Source: an uncultured Dialister sp.
GTDB taxonomy: Bacteria > Bacillota > Negativicutes > Veillonellales > Dialisteraceae
Reading direction: 5' to 3'
Assembly: GCA_900543455.1 (NCBI GenBank)
Contig: UQRR01000011.1
Location: 1 to 35,090 of the forward strand
DNA: 35,090 bases
A program made the position numbers and the translations under genes. Below the pieces are notes generated by a model that worked only from the letters and a program-made list of their open reading frames with translations, searched no databases and had not been told where the DNA came from. This document shows positions 7,705-15,111 of this stretch, in pieces (position 1 is the first letter of the stretch; each line of letters begins with the position of its first letter).

Positions 7705-7865
7705 GGGAAACGCTGATTCAATCGCAGAGTCAGATTTTACAAGAATTTTTATACATGACTTCGTCATAGCCTTCCTTAAATAGCTCGCTATTCGCGTCAG
7801 GCTATTTCTCGTCATGTATAAAAATTCAAGAGTAAAATCTGACAACGATTGAATCAGTGTTTCCC
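7705..7865. repeat. 161-bp palindromic MITE-like element
   Basis: Two arms of about 55 bases are near-perfect inverted repeats. They begin GGGAAACGCTGATTCAATCG on the left, and the right end in reverse complement is GGGAAACACTGATTCAATCG. Both arms share TCAGATTTTAC and AATTTTTATACATGAC, separated by small non-matching patches. Related copies or ends lie at 16617-16667, 16794, 18240-18307 and 33113-33158. It has no coding capacity and would form a long RNA hairpin. Confidence 0.8.
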
Positions 7866-7889
7866 TGACGGTTTTCTCGTATCGCAAAC

Positions 7890-7971
7890 CTAATCCCTGG
7901 CTACTCATCCCCAGCTACTCATTCCTAGTCACTAGTCACCAGTCACTAGTCACTCCTAATCCCTAATCCCC
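7890..7971. repeat. TAATCCC / AGTCACT heptad tract
   Basis: Units such as CTACTCA, AGTCACT, AGTCACC and TAATCCC follow one another at a period of about 7. The tract ends one base before the stop codon of the TgpA-like gene (minus strand, 7973). Confidence 0.7.
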
Positions 7972-7972
7972 A

Positions 7973-10306
7973 TCACAATTTCTTCCACAGGAATTTCCCC
8001 TTTTCCGTCAGGGAGAGGCCTCTCAGGCACTCCTTCCTTGTCTTTCTCACGATGGCAAGGATGTCGGTCTTCTCACTTTCTGTCAGCGGTTTTCCTGAGA
8101 AGCGGGCGGTGACCAGAAGGTCCAGCATGCGGGCGAAGGGGGCGAAGCGCGGGTCTTTGGTGAGAGCAGATTTCCTGTCTTCGTAGGAGCCGCGAGTCGG
8201 AAGGCCTGCCCAGCGGGAAAGGCGTTCCGTGTAGGCGATGAGGCTCTTGAAGTGGGCGTCATCCGTGAGTGCTTTGGCGAGGAGGCGGGGGGCGGCTGTC
8301 ATGCGGTAGAGCGGATAGGCGGAAAGAAGTGCAAGCATGAGCAGGAAGGCGAGCAACATCGGGAGAAGCGGGCGGGAAACGGGGGCGTCCGGCGTCCTCG
8401 GCTGGGAGAGCGGGGGCTGTCCCTGCGGCTGCTCTGGTTGCTGCTGCGGTTGTTGCTGTTGCTGCTGCGGTGCAGGCGGCTGCTGTTTCGGTGCTTCCTC
8501 ACGTGCGTTTTTCTCGTCAGCCGGTTTGTCCGGCGCGCCCTGTTCATTTTTCTGCTTATCGGGCGGGATCGGGAAGGGGTTCTCCTCGCCCTCTTTGCCC
8601 GGGGTCATTTCACAGGGACGCCAGCCGAGGCCATCGACATAGACTTCGACCCAGGCGTGGGCGTGATGATCGTTGACAGAGAGGGCGTGAAGCCCTTCCT
8701 TCGTCAGGGGGGCGTTTTGGAGATCTTCACTGTCGACGGAAAGACCGACCGCATAGCGGGCAGGAATGCCAGAGGCGCGGAGCAGCATGACGGCGGCAGA
8801 GGCAAAGGAGGTGCAGTAGCCCTTTCGGCTTTCTGTCAGGAAGTAGGAGATAAAATCTTTGTCCGCGGGCGTCTTGCCCGGATTCTTCGTATAGGTGTAG
8901 TTCGTTTCCAGGAAATGACGCACGGCGTCGATGCGCGCGCGTTTCTCCGAGAGCGTTTTCGCAGGTGGGATGGCTCCCAAAGAGGTGATGGCGGCGCGTG
9001 TTTCTTCCGGAATCGTCAGGTAGTGTGCGTAGACGAAGTTGCGGTAGCGCTTTTCAGCTTCTATATACGTCGTGTAGTAGGGGTCGCTGATGGATTCGCG
9101 TGCCATCAGGGAGAGAATCGCGCCGGCGGGGATGTCCCACACGTCGGTGCTGTAGGCTTTGCCCTCGCGGGAGATCGGCGAGCGGTCGTAGCGGAAGTAG
9201 GGACCGCCGAAGTCGGCATCATAGGGGAGGAGCAGGAAGCGGCTCTTTTCGTAGAGGGCCGCGAGGGTGAAGGGGTTCTTGAAGGCGGAAAGGTCATTCT
9301 CTTTGGTGTAGTTCAAGAGTTTTTGGGAAATCGATGGATTTCTTGCAGCGACCTCCATGAGCCATGCACCCTGGTCGTACCATTCGCCCTGGTTCTTGGC
9401 GAAGAGGGCTTCTGTCCCGTCATAGGTGCTGTCTGGGAAGTCCTTCCAGCGGCTGTCTTCGTAGAGGCCGCCGGTCCAGCTTCGGATGTAGAGGTGCTTA
9501 GCGCTTGTCGCTTCGATGTCTGCGATGACGCGGCCTGTGTAGCGGATACTGGCACTGCTGCCGAGGCGCTGGTGTCCGGCGGCGCCTTTCATCATGCCCG
9601 TGTAGGCGTTGCCGGCGTGGAAGATCGGGTCATAGGGGTCGGTCCAGCCGATGATTTTTTCCTGCATGCGAGAGAAGATCGCGGGCTGCTCATACCGGCT
9701 TTCCGGGAGCGCGAGGAGAATCCCAGTACCCAGAAGCAGGGTCAGGGCGAGGGCGGGGATCTCCGGCATGCCGAGTCCGTGATTTCTAAGAGAGGCGAAA
9801 ACGGAAAGTCCGTAGGAGGCGCAGCAGAGAATGGCGAGAGCGGGCGGGTTCACGCCGAAGTAGAAGCCGAAGAGGATGAGGAAAAAGGAAAGAAGCGCTG
9901 CCATCGCGCGGGCCGCTTTGGATAATGCACCGGCCGTAAAGAAGAGGGCGAGAAGGCAGGCGAGCCATCCTTTGGCAAGAGCCGGGCTTGCGATGGCTTT
10001 CGCAAGCGGTGCGGTCATGTCGATGTCATACGGCTCTTTGAGCGTATCGACGAGGGGAATGAGCGCAGAGAGGAGGCTCGAGAGGAAGGCGTCTCTCACA
10101 AGGAGCGGGAGCGAGAGAAGGAGGAGGGCAAGGAGAGCAAGAAGCGGCAGATGGTGCCTGCCGATCAGTCTGGAAAGAGCGAAAGAAAGAAGGGGCGCAA
10201 GGAGCGCACCGGCGATCGCATAGGAAATCGCACCGCCGCCGAAATAGGAGAAGAGCGCATACGAAGCGCCGAATGCACCCAATGAAGAGAGGAGAAGCGG
10301 CATCAT
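7973..10306 (-). CDS. TgpA-like membrane transglutaminase (DUF3488 / transglutaminase / DUF4129)
   Basis: 777 residues. The N-terminal ~200 residues hold about six membrane helices (DUF3488-like). A large extracytoplasmic region contains the transglutaminase-like core with Cys in RKGYCTSFASAAVMLLRASG, GIPARYAVGL, His in HAHAWVEVY, and the acidic residue in CEMTPG. A proline/glutamine-rich linker (about residues 595-640, with runs of Q) precedes a further helix and a C-terminal DUF4129-like tail. The start is an ATG after GGGAGG; it overlaps the DUF58 stop by 4 bases. Such DUF58-TgpA pairs act at the cell envelope and usually accompany a MoxR AAA+ ATPase, absent here. Confidence 0.9.
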   Translation of the reverse strand: MMPLLLSSLGAFGASYALFSYFGGGAISYAIAGALLAPLLSFALSRLIGRHHLPLLALLALLLLSLPLLVRDAFLSSLLSALIPLVDTLKEPYDIDMTAPLAKAIASPALAKGWLACLLALFFTAGALSKAARAMAALLSFFLILFGFYFGVNPPALAILCCASYGLSVFASLRNHGLGMPEIPALALTLLLGTGILLALPESRYEQPAIFSRMQEKIIGWTDPYDPIFHAGNAYTGMMKGAAGHQRLGSSASIRYTGRVIADIEATSAKHLYIRSWTGGLYEDSRWKDFPDSTYDGTEALFAKNQGEWYDQGAWLMEVAARNPSISQKLLNYTKENDLSAFKNPFTLAALYEKSRFLLLPYDADFGGPYFRYDRSPISREGKAYSTDVWDIPAGAILSLMARESISDPYYTTYIEAEKRYRNFVYAHYLTIPEETRAAITSLGAIPPAKTLSEKRARIDAVRHFLETNYTYTKNPGKTPADKDFISYFLTESRKGYCTSFASAAVMLLRASGIPARYAVGLSVDSEDLQNAPLTKEGLHALSVNDHHAHAWVEVYVDGLGWRPCEMTPGKEGEENPFPIPPDKQKNEQGAPDKPADEKNAREEAPKQQPPAPQQQQQQPQQQPEQPQGQPPLSQPRTPDAPVSRPLLPMLLAFLLMLALLSAYPLYRMTAAPRLLAKALTDDAHFKSLIAYTERLSRWAGLPTRGSYEDRKSALTKDPRFAPFARMLDLLVTARFSGKPLTESEKTDILAIVRKTRKECLRGLSLTEKGKFLWKKL

Positions 10307-11316
10307 GATTCACCTCCCAGCGCACGGGCAATGGCGGCTTTTCCGGAAAGGGCAGCGCCTTGGGCATCACACACGCACCAGATGGAGGGGTGCAGGACGG
10401 GCGAAATGGCAGGCGTAGGATTTCCTGTCAGGTAGCAGATCGGAATATACGGAGAGAGATGGCTCGTCTTCAGCGCATTGCCGCCGCCCTCTCGAAGGAA
10501 GGTGGCGACAGCTTCTTCCCAGCCCGCCTTGTCTTTGATGGAGGTGATGATCTCCTCACCATGGAGAGTCATCCACGCGAAACGGAAAGGCATACGGGCC
10601 GCTGTGAGCGCGAGGCCGCAGGAAAGGAGCGCATCGGCGAGAAGATCCCGAAGTGCATCATCCTCTTCATAGTCTGCAGCGAGGATAAGGCGTGCATCGT
10701 CTGCAGGCATGCGGTCACGGACATAGATATCCTCTGTGCGGGCCGTCACCTTCCAGTTGATGAGGCGGGGATTATCCCCCGGCTGGTAGGGCGTCGCGCC
10801 GAAGTACTCCATCTCCTCACTGCCGGAGAGTCGAAGGAGACTCTTCAGCGTATGTGCGTAGTCGCCCATCGGACGCGGCAGGACGAGAAGTGTGGCGGCT
10901 TCCGTGTCTTTTGGGAAATGGAAAAGTCCGAACGGGTCTTTCCAAGAAAGGCGCGCCGCGGGGAGCGTGATGCGTCCCGCATGCGCGGTGCCTACCCGGA
11001 AAAAGAAACGTACTTCGCCCTTTTCTTTTTCATAGCTGTCATACTCGCGCCCTGCCAGCGTGGCAGAAAGCGAGGAGAAGAAGGGGAGATACCTGCCGCG
11101 TGCGGAAAGGCATACTTCCACCGCCTCTCCGCGCCGCGCGCGGTAAGGCGCCGTGAGCGTGGCCGTGACCGAATGGCGCAGCGCATAGCCCGCCGCCAGT
11201 GAAAGCAGCGGCACGACAAGAAGCAGCATGCCAAGAAGGAAGGCGGCGTATAAGTCGTAGAGGATCATCAAGAGAAGGGCGATGATTACAAGAAAGAGAT
11301 AAGATAGATAGTTCAT
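10303..11316 (-). CDS. DUF58-domain (VWA-like) membrane protein
   Basis: 337 residues: two N-terminal membrane helices (about 3-50), a beta-rich region, then the DUF58 signature YQPGDNPRLINWKVTAR (about residues 176-192) and a domain related to VWA. Family knowledge: DUF58 proteins work with MoxR ATPases and TgpA-like proteins in envelope assembly. It is coupled to the TgpA-like gene by a 4-base overlap. I see no good ribosome site before the ATG at 11316; a heptad-repeat tract and an insertion sequence lie immediately upstream, so the original promoter region or an upstream moxR may have been lost. Confidence 0.85.
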   Translation of the reverse strand: MNYLSYLFLVIIALLLMILYDLYAAFLLGMLLLVVPLLSLAAGYALRHSVTATLTAPYRARRGEAVEVCLSARGRYLPFFSSLSATLAGREYDSYEKEKGEVRFFFRVGTAHAGRITLPAARLSWKDPFGLFHFPKDTEAATLLVLPRPMGDYAHTLKSLLRLSGSEEMEYFGATPYQPGDNPRLINWKVTARTEDIYVRDRMPADDARLILAADYEEDDALRDLLADALLSCGLALTAARMPFRFAWMTLHGEEIITSIKDKAGWEEAVATFLREGGGNALKTSHLSPYIPICYLTGNPTPAISPVLHPSIWCVCDAQGAALSGKAAIARALGGES

Positions 11317-11334
11317 AAGATGTACACTGTTTTA

Positions 11335-11384
11335 AGGGGTTCAGGGGTTCAGGGTTCAGGGTTCAGGGTTCAGGGTTCAGGGTT
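11335..11384. repeat. GGGTTCA heptad tract
   Basis: Two 8-base units (GGGGTTCA) are followed by several perfect 7-base GGGTTCA units. It begins about 18 bases upstream of the DUF58 start codon. Confidence 0.85.
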
Positions 11385-11431
11385 AGCCCCGCGGGCGTGC
11401 TGCCCTTTGATTGCGGGTGAAAGCTTTGCTG
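11385..11431. repeat. Dispersed GC-rich repeat at the insertion-sequence target
   Basis: GCCCCGCGGGCGTGCTGCCC followed by TTTGATTGCGGGTGAAAGCTTTGCT resembles 307-350 and 7527-7570. The insertion sequence entered directly after this repeat. Confidence 0.55.
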
Positions 11432-11568
11432 CACTTGTCAACAAAAATTGGACACGAAACTAAAAAAATTAGGCATAAAAATTGAATACTTGTACAAGAT
11501 ACAGTGAATCTTCCAACATCGTCTCGGGAACCGCCAGACACTTTATGCCAACTACAACTTGAATAAGT

Positions 11569-12429
11569 TCAGCATTTAGAAATATGGCGTTCTCGGTACT
11601 GCTTCGGCGTCAAGTAGCCCAATGTATAGGCTGGCCTATATTCGTTAAAGAAATGGATGTAATCATCCACCTCTTCCTCGATGGACTTCTCTCCGGTCAC
11701 GTGCAAGTCCATGAACATCTCGGCCTTAATCCATCCATTGACAGATTCCATTGCAGCGTTATCTGTCGGCGTTCCGGCACGTGACATCGACCGGGTAATG
11801 CCGTACATGGGCAGCAGGTCGTTGTAGGCCTTAGATGCGTAGACAGATCCCTGGTCCGTGTGCAGGATCATTTGGTGTTCTGGATGTTGCTCCTTCCATG
11901 CAATCAGATCTCTCAGCCCACTGATATAGGTCATGCGGTCGCCACGCTTTGCCGAAAGGGAATAGATGACAATCTCATTGTTCCAGAGATCCATGTAAAG
12001 AGTCAGTTCGTAGTAGGTGCCCTTCACATAAAACGCTGTCATATCGCTCACGATGCACTGCATCGGCCCGTCAATCTGCATCTCTGACAGGAGCAGATTT
12101 GGGAATATCCGTGCCGGATCTCCAGCCTTCTTGTAGCGGTAATGCTTGGACTTGCTCTTGATTCCCGCAATCTTGCAACACTTATGAGCATAGGGGTCAG
12201 ACAGGACAATGTTTTTGTCTAGGCGTATCTTGGCATTCAGCCAGCGGTAACCATGCGACGGATACTTCGAGTGGTATTCTTGAAACAGCCTGACATTGCT
12301 TGCAAGGTTCTTCTCTCTTTCCGAAGGATGGGAGAGATGCTTCTTCCATGCGTAGAAACTGCTCCGCTGGATGCCCATTGCTTTACATAGGATCTTCACT
12401 GGGATTTCTCCTGACAGCTCCATAATCAC
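11569..12429 (-). CDS. IS3-family transposase OrfB (DDE integrase core)
   Basis: 286 residues from a GTG at 12429; an in-frame ATG follows two codons later. The N-terminal part is the HTH_21-like region (KAMGIQRSSFYAWKKHL, HGYRWLNAKIRL). The rve catalytic core has the three acidic residues: D in CIVSDMTAFY, D in ILHTDQGSVY and E in NAAMESVNGWIK. The end has the typical YNEYRPAYTLGYLTPKQYR-like motif. The start overlaps the orfA stop by GTGA, so production by coupled reinitiation or by frameshifting is possible; no clear A6G slippery site is seen. Confidence 0.95.
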   Translation of the reverse strand: MIMELSGEIPVKILCKAMGIQRSSFYAWKKHLSHPSEREKNLASNVRLFQEYHSKYPSHGYRWLNAKIRLDKNIVLSDPYAHKCCKIAGIKSKSKHYRYKKAGDPARIFPNLLLSEMQIDGPMQCIVSDMTAFYVKGTYYELTLYMDLWNNEIVIYSLSAKRGDRMTYISGLRDLIAWKEQHPEHQMILHTDQGSVYASKAYNDLLPMYGITRSMSRAGTPTDNAAMESVNGWIKAEMFMDLHVTGEKSIEEEVDDYIHFFNEYRPAYTLGYLTPKQYRERHISKC

Positions 12430-12776
12430 TTGGTAGTCTTGCTGGCGTATAGAATTACCGTACCATCTCCCTTCACCTCGTATCCTTTTTTTAACCTTGC
12501 TTCTGTGATCCTGGCCTTGATCAGCTCCTGGATCAATTCCTCCTTTGTCATAGATTTCAGTTCATCCAGCTCTACCGGCTCTTTCTTGAAAGAGAGTGCG
12601 CCGATGGATCTCTGACCGTGTTTGGGCGGCAGCCGATTGACATCCCGATACATTCTCATGTAATTCCGTGCGGTCTGCTCACTAATGCCATATTCTTCCG
12701 CGGCTTCATACCGACTTATTTCGCTGTAGTAAATTCGTCGACCGATGTCCAATCTTTGTTCTTTCGTGTACTTCAT
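12426..12776 (-). CDS. IS3-family OrfA (helix-turn-helix)
   Basis: 116 residues from the ATG at 12776, chosen because AGGAGG lies six bases upstream; the ORF is open a further 30 bases. The N-terminal half is an HTH (YYSEISRYEAAEEYGISEQTARNYMRMYRD) that should bind the element's ends. The C-terminal part contains a short predicted helix (LDELKSMTKEELIQELIKARI) typical of the OrfA leucine-zipper region. It works with OrfB to form the transposase. Confidence 0.9.
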   Translation of the reverse strand: MKYTKEQRLDIGRRIYYSEISRYEAAEEYGISEQTARNYMRMYRDVNRLPPKHGQRSIGALSFKKEPVELDELKSMTKEELIQELIKARITEARLKKGYEVKGDGTVILYASKTTK

Positions 12777-12972
12777 GGCAAACCTCCTGTCCAGTAAGGG
12801 GGACACTCTGTCCAGTGCTTATTTTGCACTGCCTATGCAGTGTACACTGTATGTCTAAAGATTACCCCCTCTGTGTCCAATTTTAGTTTACCACTTCACC
12901 TGTGCCCTATCCGCCCCTTCGGGGCACCTTCCCCGTTAAACCTGCTGAACCCGTTGTACCCTTGAAGCAAAA

Positions 12973-13067
12973 GTGAGTGACTGGGGACTGGGGACTAGAA
13001 GACTAGGAGACTGGGAGACTGGGAGACATCTGACATCTAACGTTTAACGTCTGACGTCTGACGTCTC
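12973..13067. repeat. GACTGGG / GACGTCT heptad-like tract
   Basis: A run of GACTGGG-type units (period 7-8) changes into ACATCTG, TTTAACG and GACGTCT units (period 7). It lies between the insertion sequence and the larA promoter region. Confidence 0.7.
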
Positions 13068-13077
13068 AAGCGGGCAT

Positions 13078-13200
13078 CACCCCGTTTCGTCATCCTGAGC
13101 GGCGAGAAACGTCGTAAGTGAGATAACGAATGCCAGAACAGTTGCGACCTGAGCCATCGATCTCGGCGAAGCCGCCACCACCATTTCTCATTTCTCATTC
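13078..13200. repeat. GTCATCCTGAGCG repeat copy and GGCTTCGCCG module
   Basis: 13083-13167 aligns with the reverse complement of 7604-7685. 13160-13200, on the minus strand, reads as period-7 GAAATGA units followed by AAATGGTGGTGG and CGGCTTCGCCG, the same module as 4397-4440. Confidence 0.6.
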
Positions 13201-13215
13201 CCCTCTCCCCATTCA

Positions 13216-13224
13216 TGCTATAAT
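13216..13224 (+). promoter_or_regulatory. Extended -10 promoter of larA-like gene
   Basis: TGCTATAAT combines a perfect TATAAT (13219-13224) with an upstream TG, 44 bases before the ATG. No strong -35 is seen; extended -10 promoters do not need one. Confidence 0.6.
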
Positions 13225-13268
13225 GAGACGAAGTACCCATTTCCATACCACCAAGGAGGATCTCATCC

Positions 13269-14570
13269 ATGAAAGAATTCAAACTCGCATTCGGCCGCGG
13301 CGTGCAGTCCGTCATGCTGCCGGAAGACCATATTTCCGACGTCTTAGAAGGCGTCCCGACCCCCGCCTGCGACGTCAAAGAAGCGACCCTTGCCGCTATG
13401 CGAAGCCCGATCGGCAGCGCCCCATTGCAGGAAGTCGTAAAGAGCGGCGACAAAGTCTGCCTCGTCGTCGCCGACATCACCCGCGCCTGGAACCGCGCCT
13501 CTGAATTTCTGATCTACGTCGTAAACGAGCTGAACCTCGCCGGCGTCCCCGACAAAGACATCTACATCGTCTTCGCGCAAGGCACCCACCGCCCCCACAC
13601 CGACGAAGAGAACATCACCTGCGTCGGCGAAGAAGTCGCCCGCCGCATCACCATGTACCAGCACGTCTCCACCGACAAATCCCAGCAGACCTATCTCGGA
13701 AAGACCACCCTCGGCACCGAAGTCTGGATCGACAAGCGCGTTGTAGACGCTGACAAAGTCATCCTCATCAATGCCGTCTCCACCCACGACATGGCCGGCT
13801 TCGGCGGCGGCCGCAAGCTCATCCTCCCGGGCGTTGCCGGCTTCGACACCGTCCAGCAGAACCACTGCCACGCTCTGGGAGCCACGCTCGGCAGCGGCCT
13901 CAACCCTGACGCCACGCTCTTAAAGATCGAAGGAAATCCCGTATCCAGCGACATGCAGGAAGCCTGCGACATGGTACACCCCTGCTTCCTCGTCCACTCC
14001 ATCATCAATGAAGAAGGCCGCATCTCCTCCATGGTCGGCGGCAACCCCTACGAAGCATGGCTCGAAGGCACGAAGGAGACCTACCGCCTCCAGAAAGTCC
14101 CGATGAAGCAGCAGGCCGACGTCACCATCGTCTCCGCCGGCGGCTATCCGAAGGACACGAACCTGTATCAGGGAACCAAGTGCTACTCCACGGCTGAGAT
14201 CGCCACCAAGAAAGGCGGCATCATCATCACCATGATCGAAGCCGAAGACATCATGGAACCCGCCGCCTACCTCGGCAGCTTCAAGTACAAGAACCTGGTC
14301 GATATGGAAAAGGGCCTGCGCGACTGCTTCACCATCCCCTTCTTCGTCGCCTTTGAAAATCTGAACACCGCCCTCACCCACACCGTCTACATCGTCACCC
14401 GTCCGGAAAACTTCGACATCCTCCGCGAAAAGACCCACCAGATCCCCGTCGCCACCGTCGAAGAAGCCTGGCAGCTCGCCCAGAAGCAGCTCGAAGGCGA
14501 AGGCAAGACCGACTACGCCATCAATATCATCCCTCACGGCAGCGCCGTCGTGCCGTACTTGAAGAAGTAG
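13269..14570 (+). CDS. larA: LarA-family nickel-pincer racemase/epimerase
   Basis: 433 residues. Residues H107 (QGTHRPH), H173 (STHDMAGFGGGRK), K183 (GGGRKLILPG) and H199 (VQQNH) are each one position from the L. plantarum LarA residues H108, H174, K184 and H200 that hold the nickel-pincer nucleotide. This supports a working cofactor site. LarA racemizes lactate; many homologues act on other 2-hydroxyacids, so the substrate is not certain. AAGGAGG precedes the ATG by nine bases. No larB, larC or larE (cofactor synthesis) is in the window. The codons end in C unusually often compared with neighbours, which suggests high expression or a different origin. Confidence 0.9.
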   Translation: MKEFKLAFGRGVQSVMLPEDHISDVLEGVPTPACDVKEATLAAMRSPIGSAPLQEVVKSGDKVCLVVADITRAWNRASEFLIYVVNELNLAGVPDKDIYIVFAQGTHRPHTDEENITCVGEEVARRITMYQHVSTDKSQQTYLGKTTLGTEVWIDKRVVDADKVILINAVSTHDMAGFGGGRKLILPGVAGFDTVQQNHCHALGATLGSGLNPDATLLKIEGNPVSSDMQEACDMVHPCFLVHSIINEEGRISSMVGGNPYEAWLEGTKETYRLQKVPMKQQADVTIVSAGGYPKDTNLYQGTKCYSTAEIATKKGGIIITMIEAEDIMEPAAYLGSFKYKNLVDMEKGLRDCFTIPFFVAFENLNTALTHTVYIVTRPENFDILREKTHQIPVATVEEAWQLAQKQLEGEGKTDYAINIIPHGSAVVPYLKK

Positions 14571-14624
14571 CTGGTGACTAGTGACTGGTGACTAGTGGCT
14601 AGGGATTAGGGGTGACTGGTGATA
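14571..14624. repeat. GGTGACTAGTGACT heptad tract directly after larA
   Basis: The tract of GTGACTA/GTGACTG units (reverse complement of AGTCACY), then GGGATTA, starts at the first base after the larA stop codon. Confidence 0.75.
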
Positions 14625-15035
14625 CTCCCGTATCATCTTGGCCTTCCCCGCTTGGGTAATGCTGACGATACGAGAAGAACGCTCTCTGCAGTCCTTCTGG
14701 CATTCCTCCCCGCAGCGAACGCGCGGAAGAGGGACACACCGAAGGAAGCGGATGGATGGCAGCGATCTGAAAACGAGTGAGAAACCATCCGCTCCCCGTT
14801 TCGTCATCCCGAGCGCAGCCGAGGGATCTTTCTGGCAGACTCATAAGCGGCCGGCATGATACAGCAGAGAAACGAAACACAAAAGCGTCGATTTTCATTT
14901 TCATACTGACATGGATAAACGCAGAGCAAGGAAGATTTCCGGGCTTCGCTCGAAATGACGTTATGAGAAAACCGCCTGCTGCAATGTCCCCTTTCCGATT
15001 ATATTCTGCAATGAATCCGCCTTTCCTTAGCGCGC
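14625..15035. other. Non-coding spacer with dispersed repeats
   Basis: I see no supportable gene. 14795-14833 holds CGTTTCGTCATCCCGAGCG followed by CAGCCGAGGGATCTTTCTGG, a member of the GTCATCCTGAGCG family. 14927-14968 holds a diverged copy (GGGCTTCGCTCGAAATGACG). Short ORFs on both strands have no ribosome sites and run through these repeats. Confidence 0.5.
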
Positions 15036-15070
15036 AAAAACCGCAGCGACAACGTCGCTGCGGTTTTTTT
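15036..15070. terminator. Bidirectional rho-independent terminator
   Basis: A perfect 10-bp stem CCGCAGCGAC with GTCGCTGCGG and a 3-base loop, bordered by an A5 run and a T7 run. It lies between larA (+) and pgi (-) and may serve both. Confidence 0.85.
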
Positions 15071-15111
15071 ATCCCTAGTCCCTAGTCACCAGCCACCAGT
15101 CCCTAGTCACT
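15071..15111. repeat. TAGTCCC / AGTCACC heptad tract at the pgi stop codon
   Basis: Units of period 7 (ATCCCTAGTCCCTAG, AGTCACC, AGCCACC, AGTCCCT) run into 15111. The pgi stop codon (TGA, 15107-15109 on the minus strand) lies inside the last unit. Confidence 0.7.

Larger units (their letters stand above)
11437..12891 (-). mobile_element. Complete IS3-family insertion sequence
   Basis: About 1455 bp. The ends match as imperfect 19-base inverted repeats (GTCAACAAAAATTGGACAC on the left, GTAAACTAAAATTGGACAC as reverse complement of the right; 17 of 19 identical). The five bases CACTT flank both ends (11432-11436 and 12892-12896), which fits a target-site duplication. Because CA/TG bases at the junction are ambiguous, a shorter 3-bp duplication with a shift of one base is also possible. 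It carries orfA and orfB in the usual order on the minus strand, both intact, so the copy is probably recent or active. Confidence 0.9.

Noticed and set aside
8252..9925. 557-codon open frame on the plus strand
   Set aside because: It is antisense to the TgpA-like gene, shows no domain, and has Cys/Gly/Arg-rich composition expected from reading GC-rich coding DNA backwards.
11335..11384. Telomere-like GGGTTCA repeats suggesting a linear end
   Set aside because: The tract is internal, short, and one of many heptad tracts with other sequences; genes continue on both sides.
12412..12440. Programmed -1 frameshift site joining orfA and orfB of the insertion sequence
   Set aside because: No A6G or similar slippery run with a following hairpin is visible at the overlap; the GTGA overlap fits coupled reinitiation at least as well.
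14592..14904. Small open frames on both strands after larA
   Set aside because: They overlap the heptad tract and dispersed repeats, with no ribosome site or recognisable domain.
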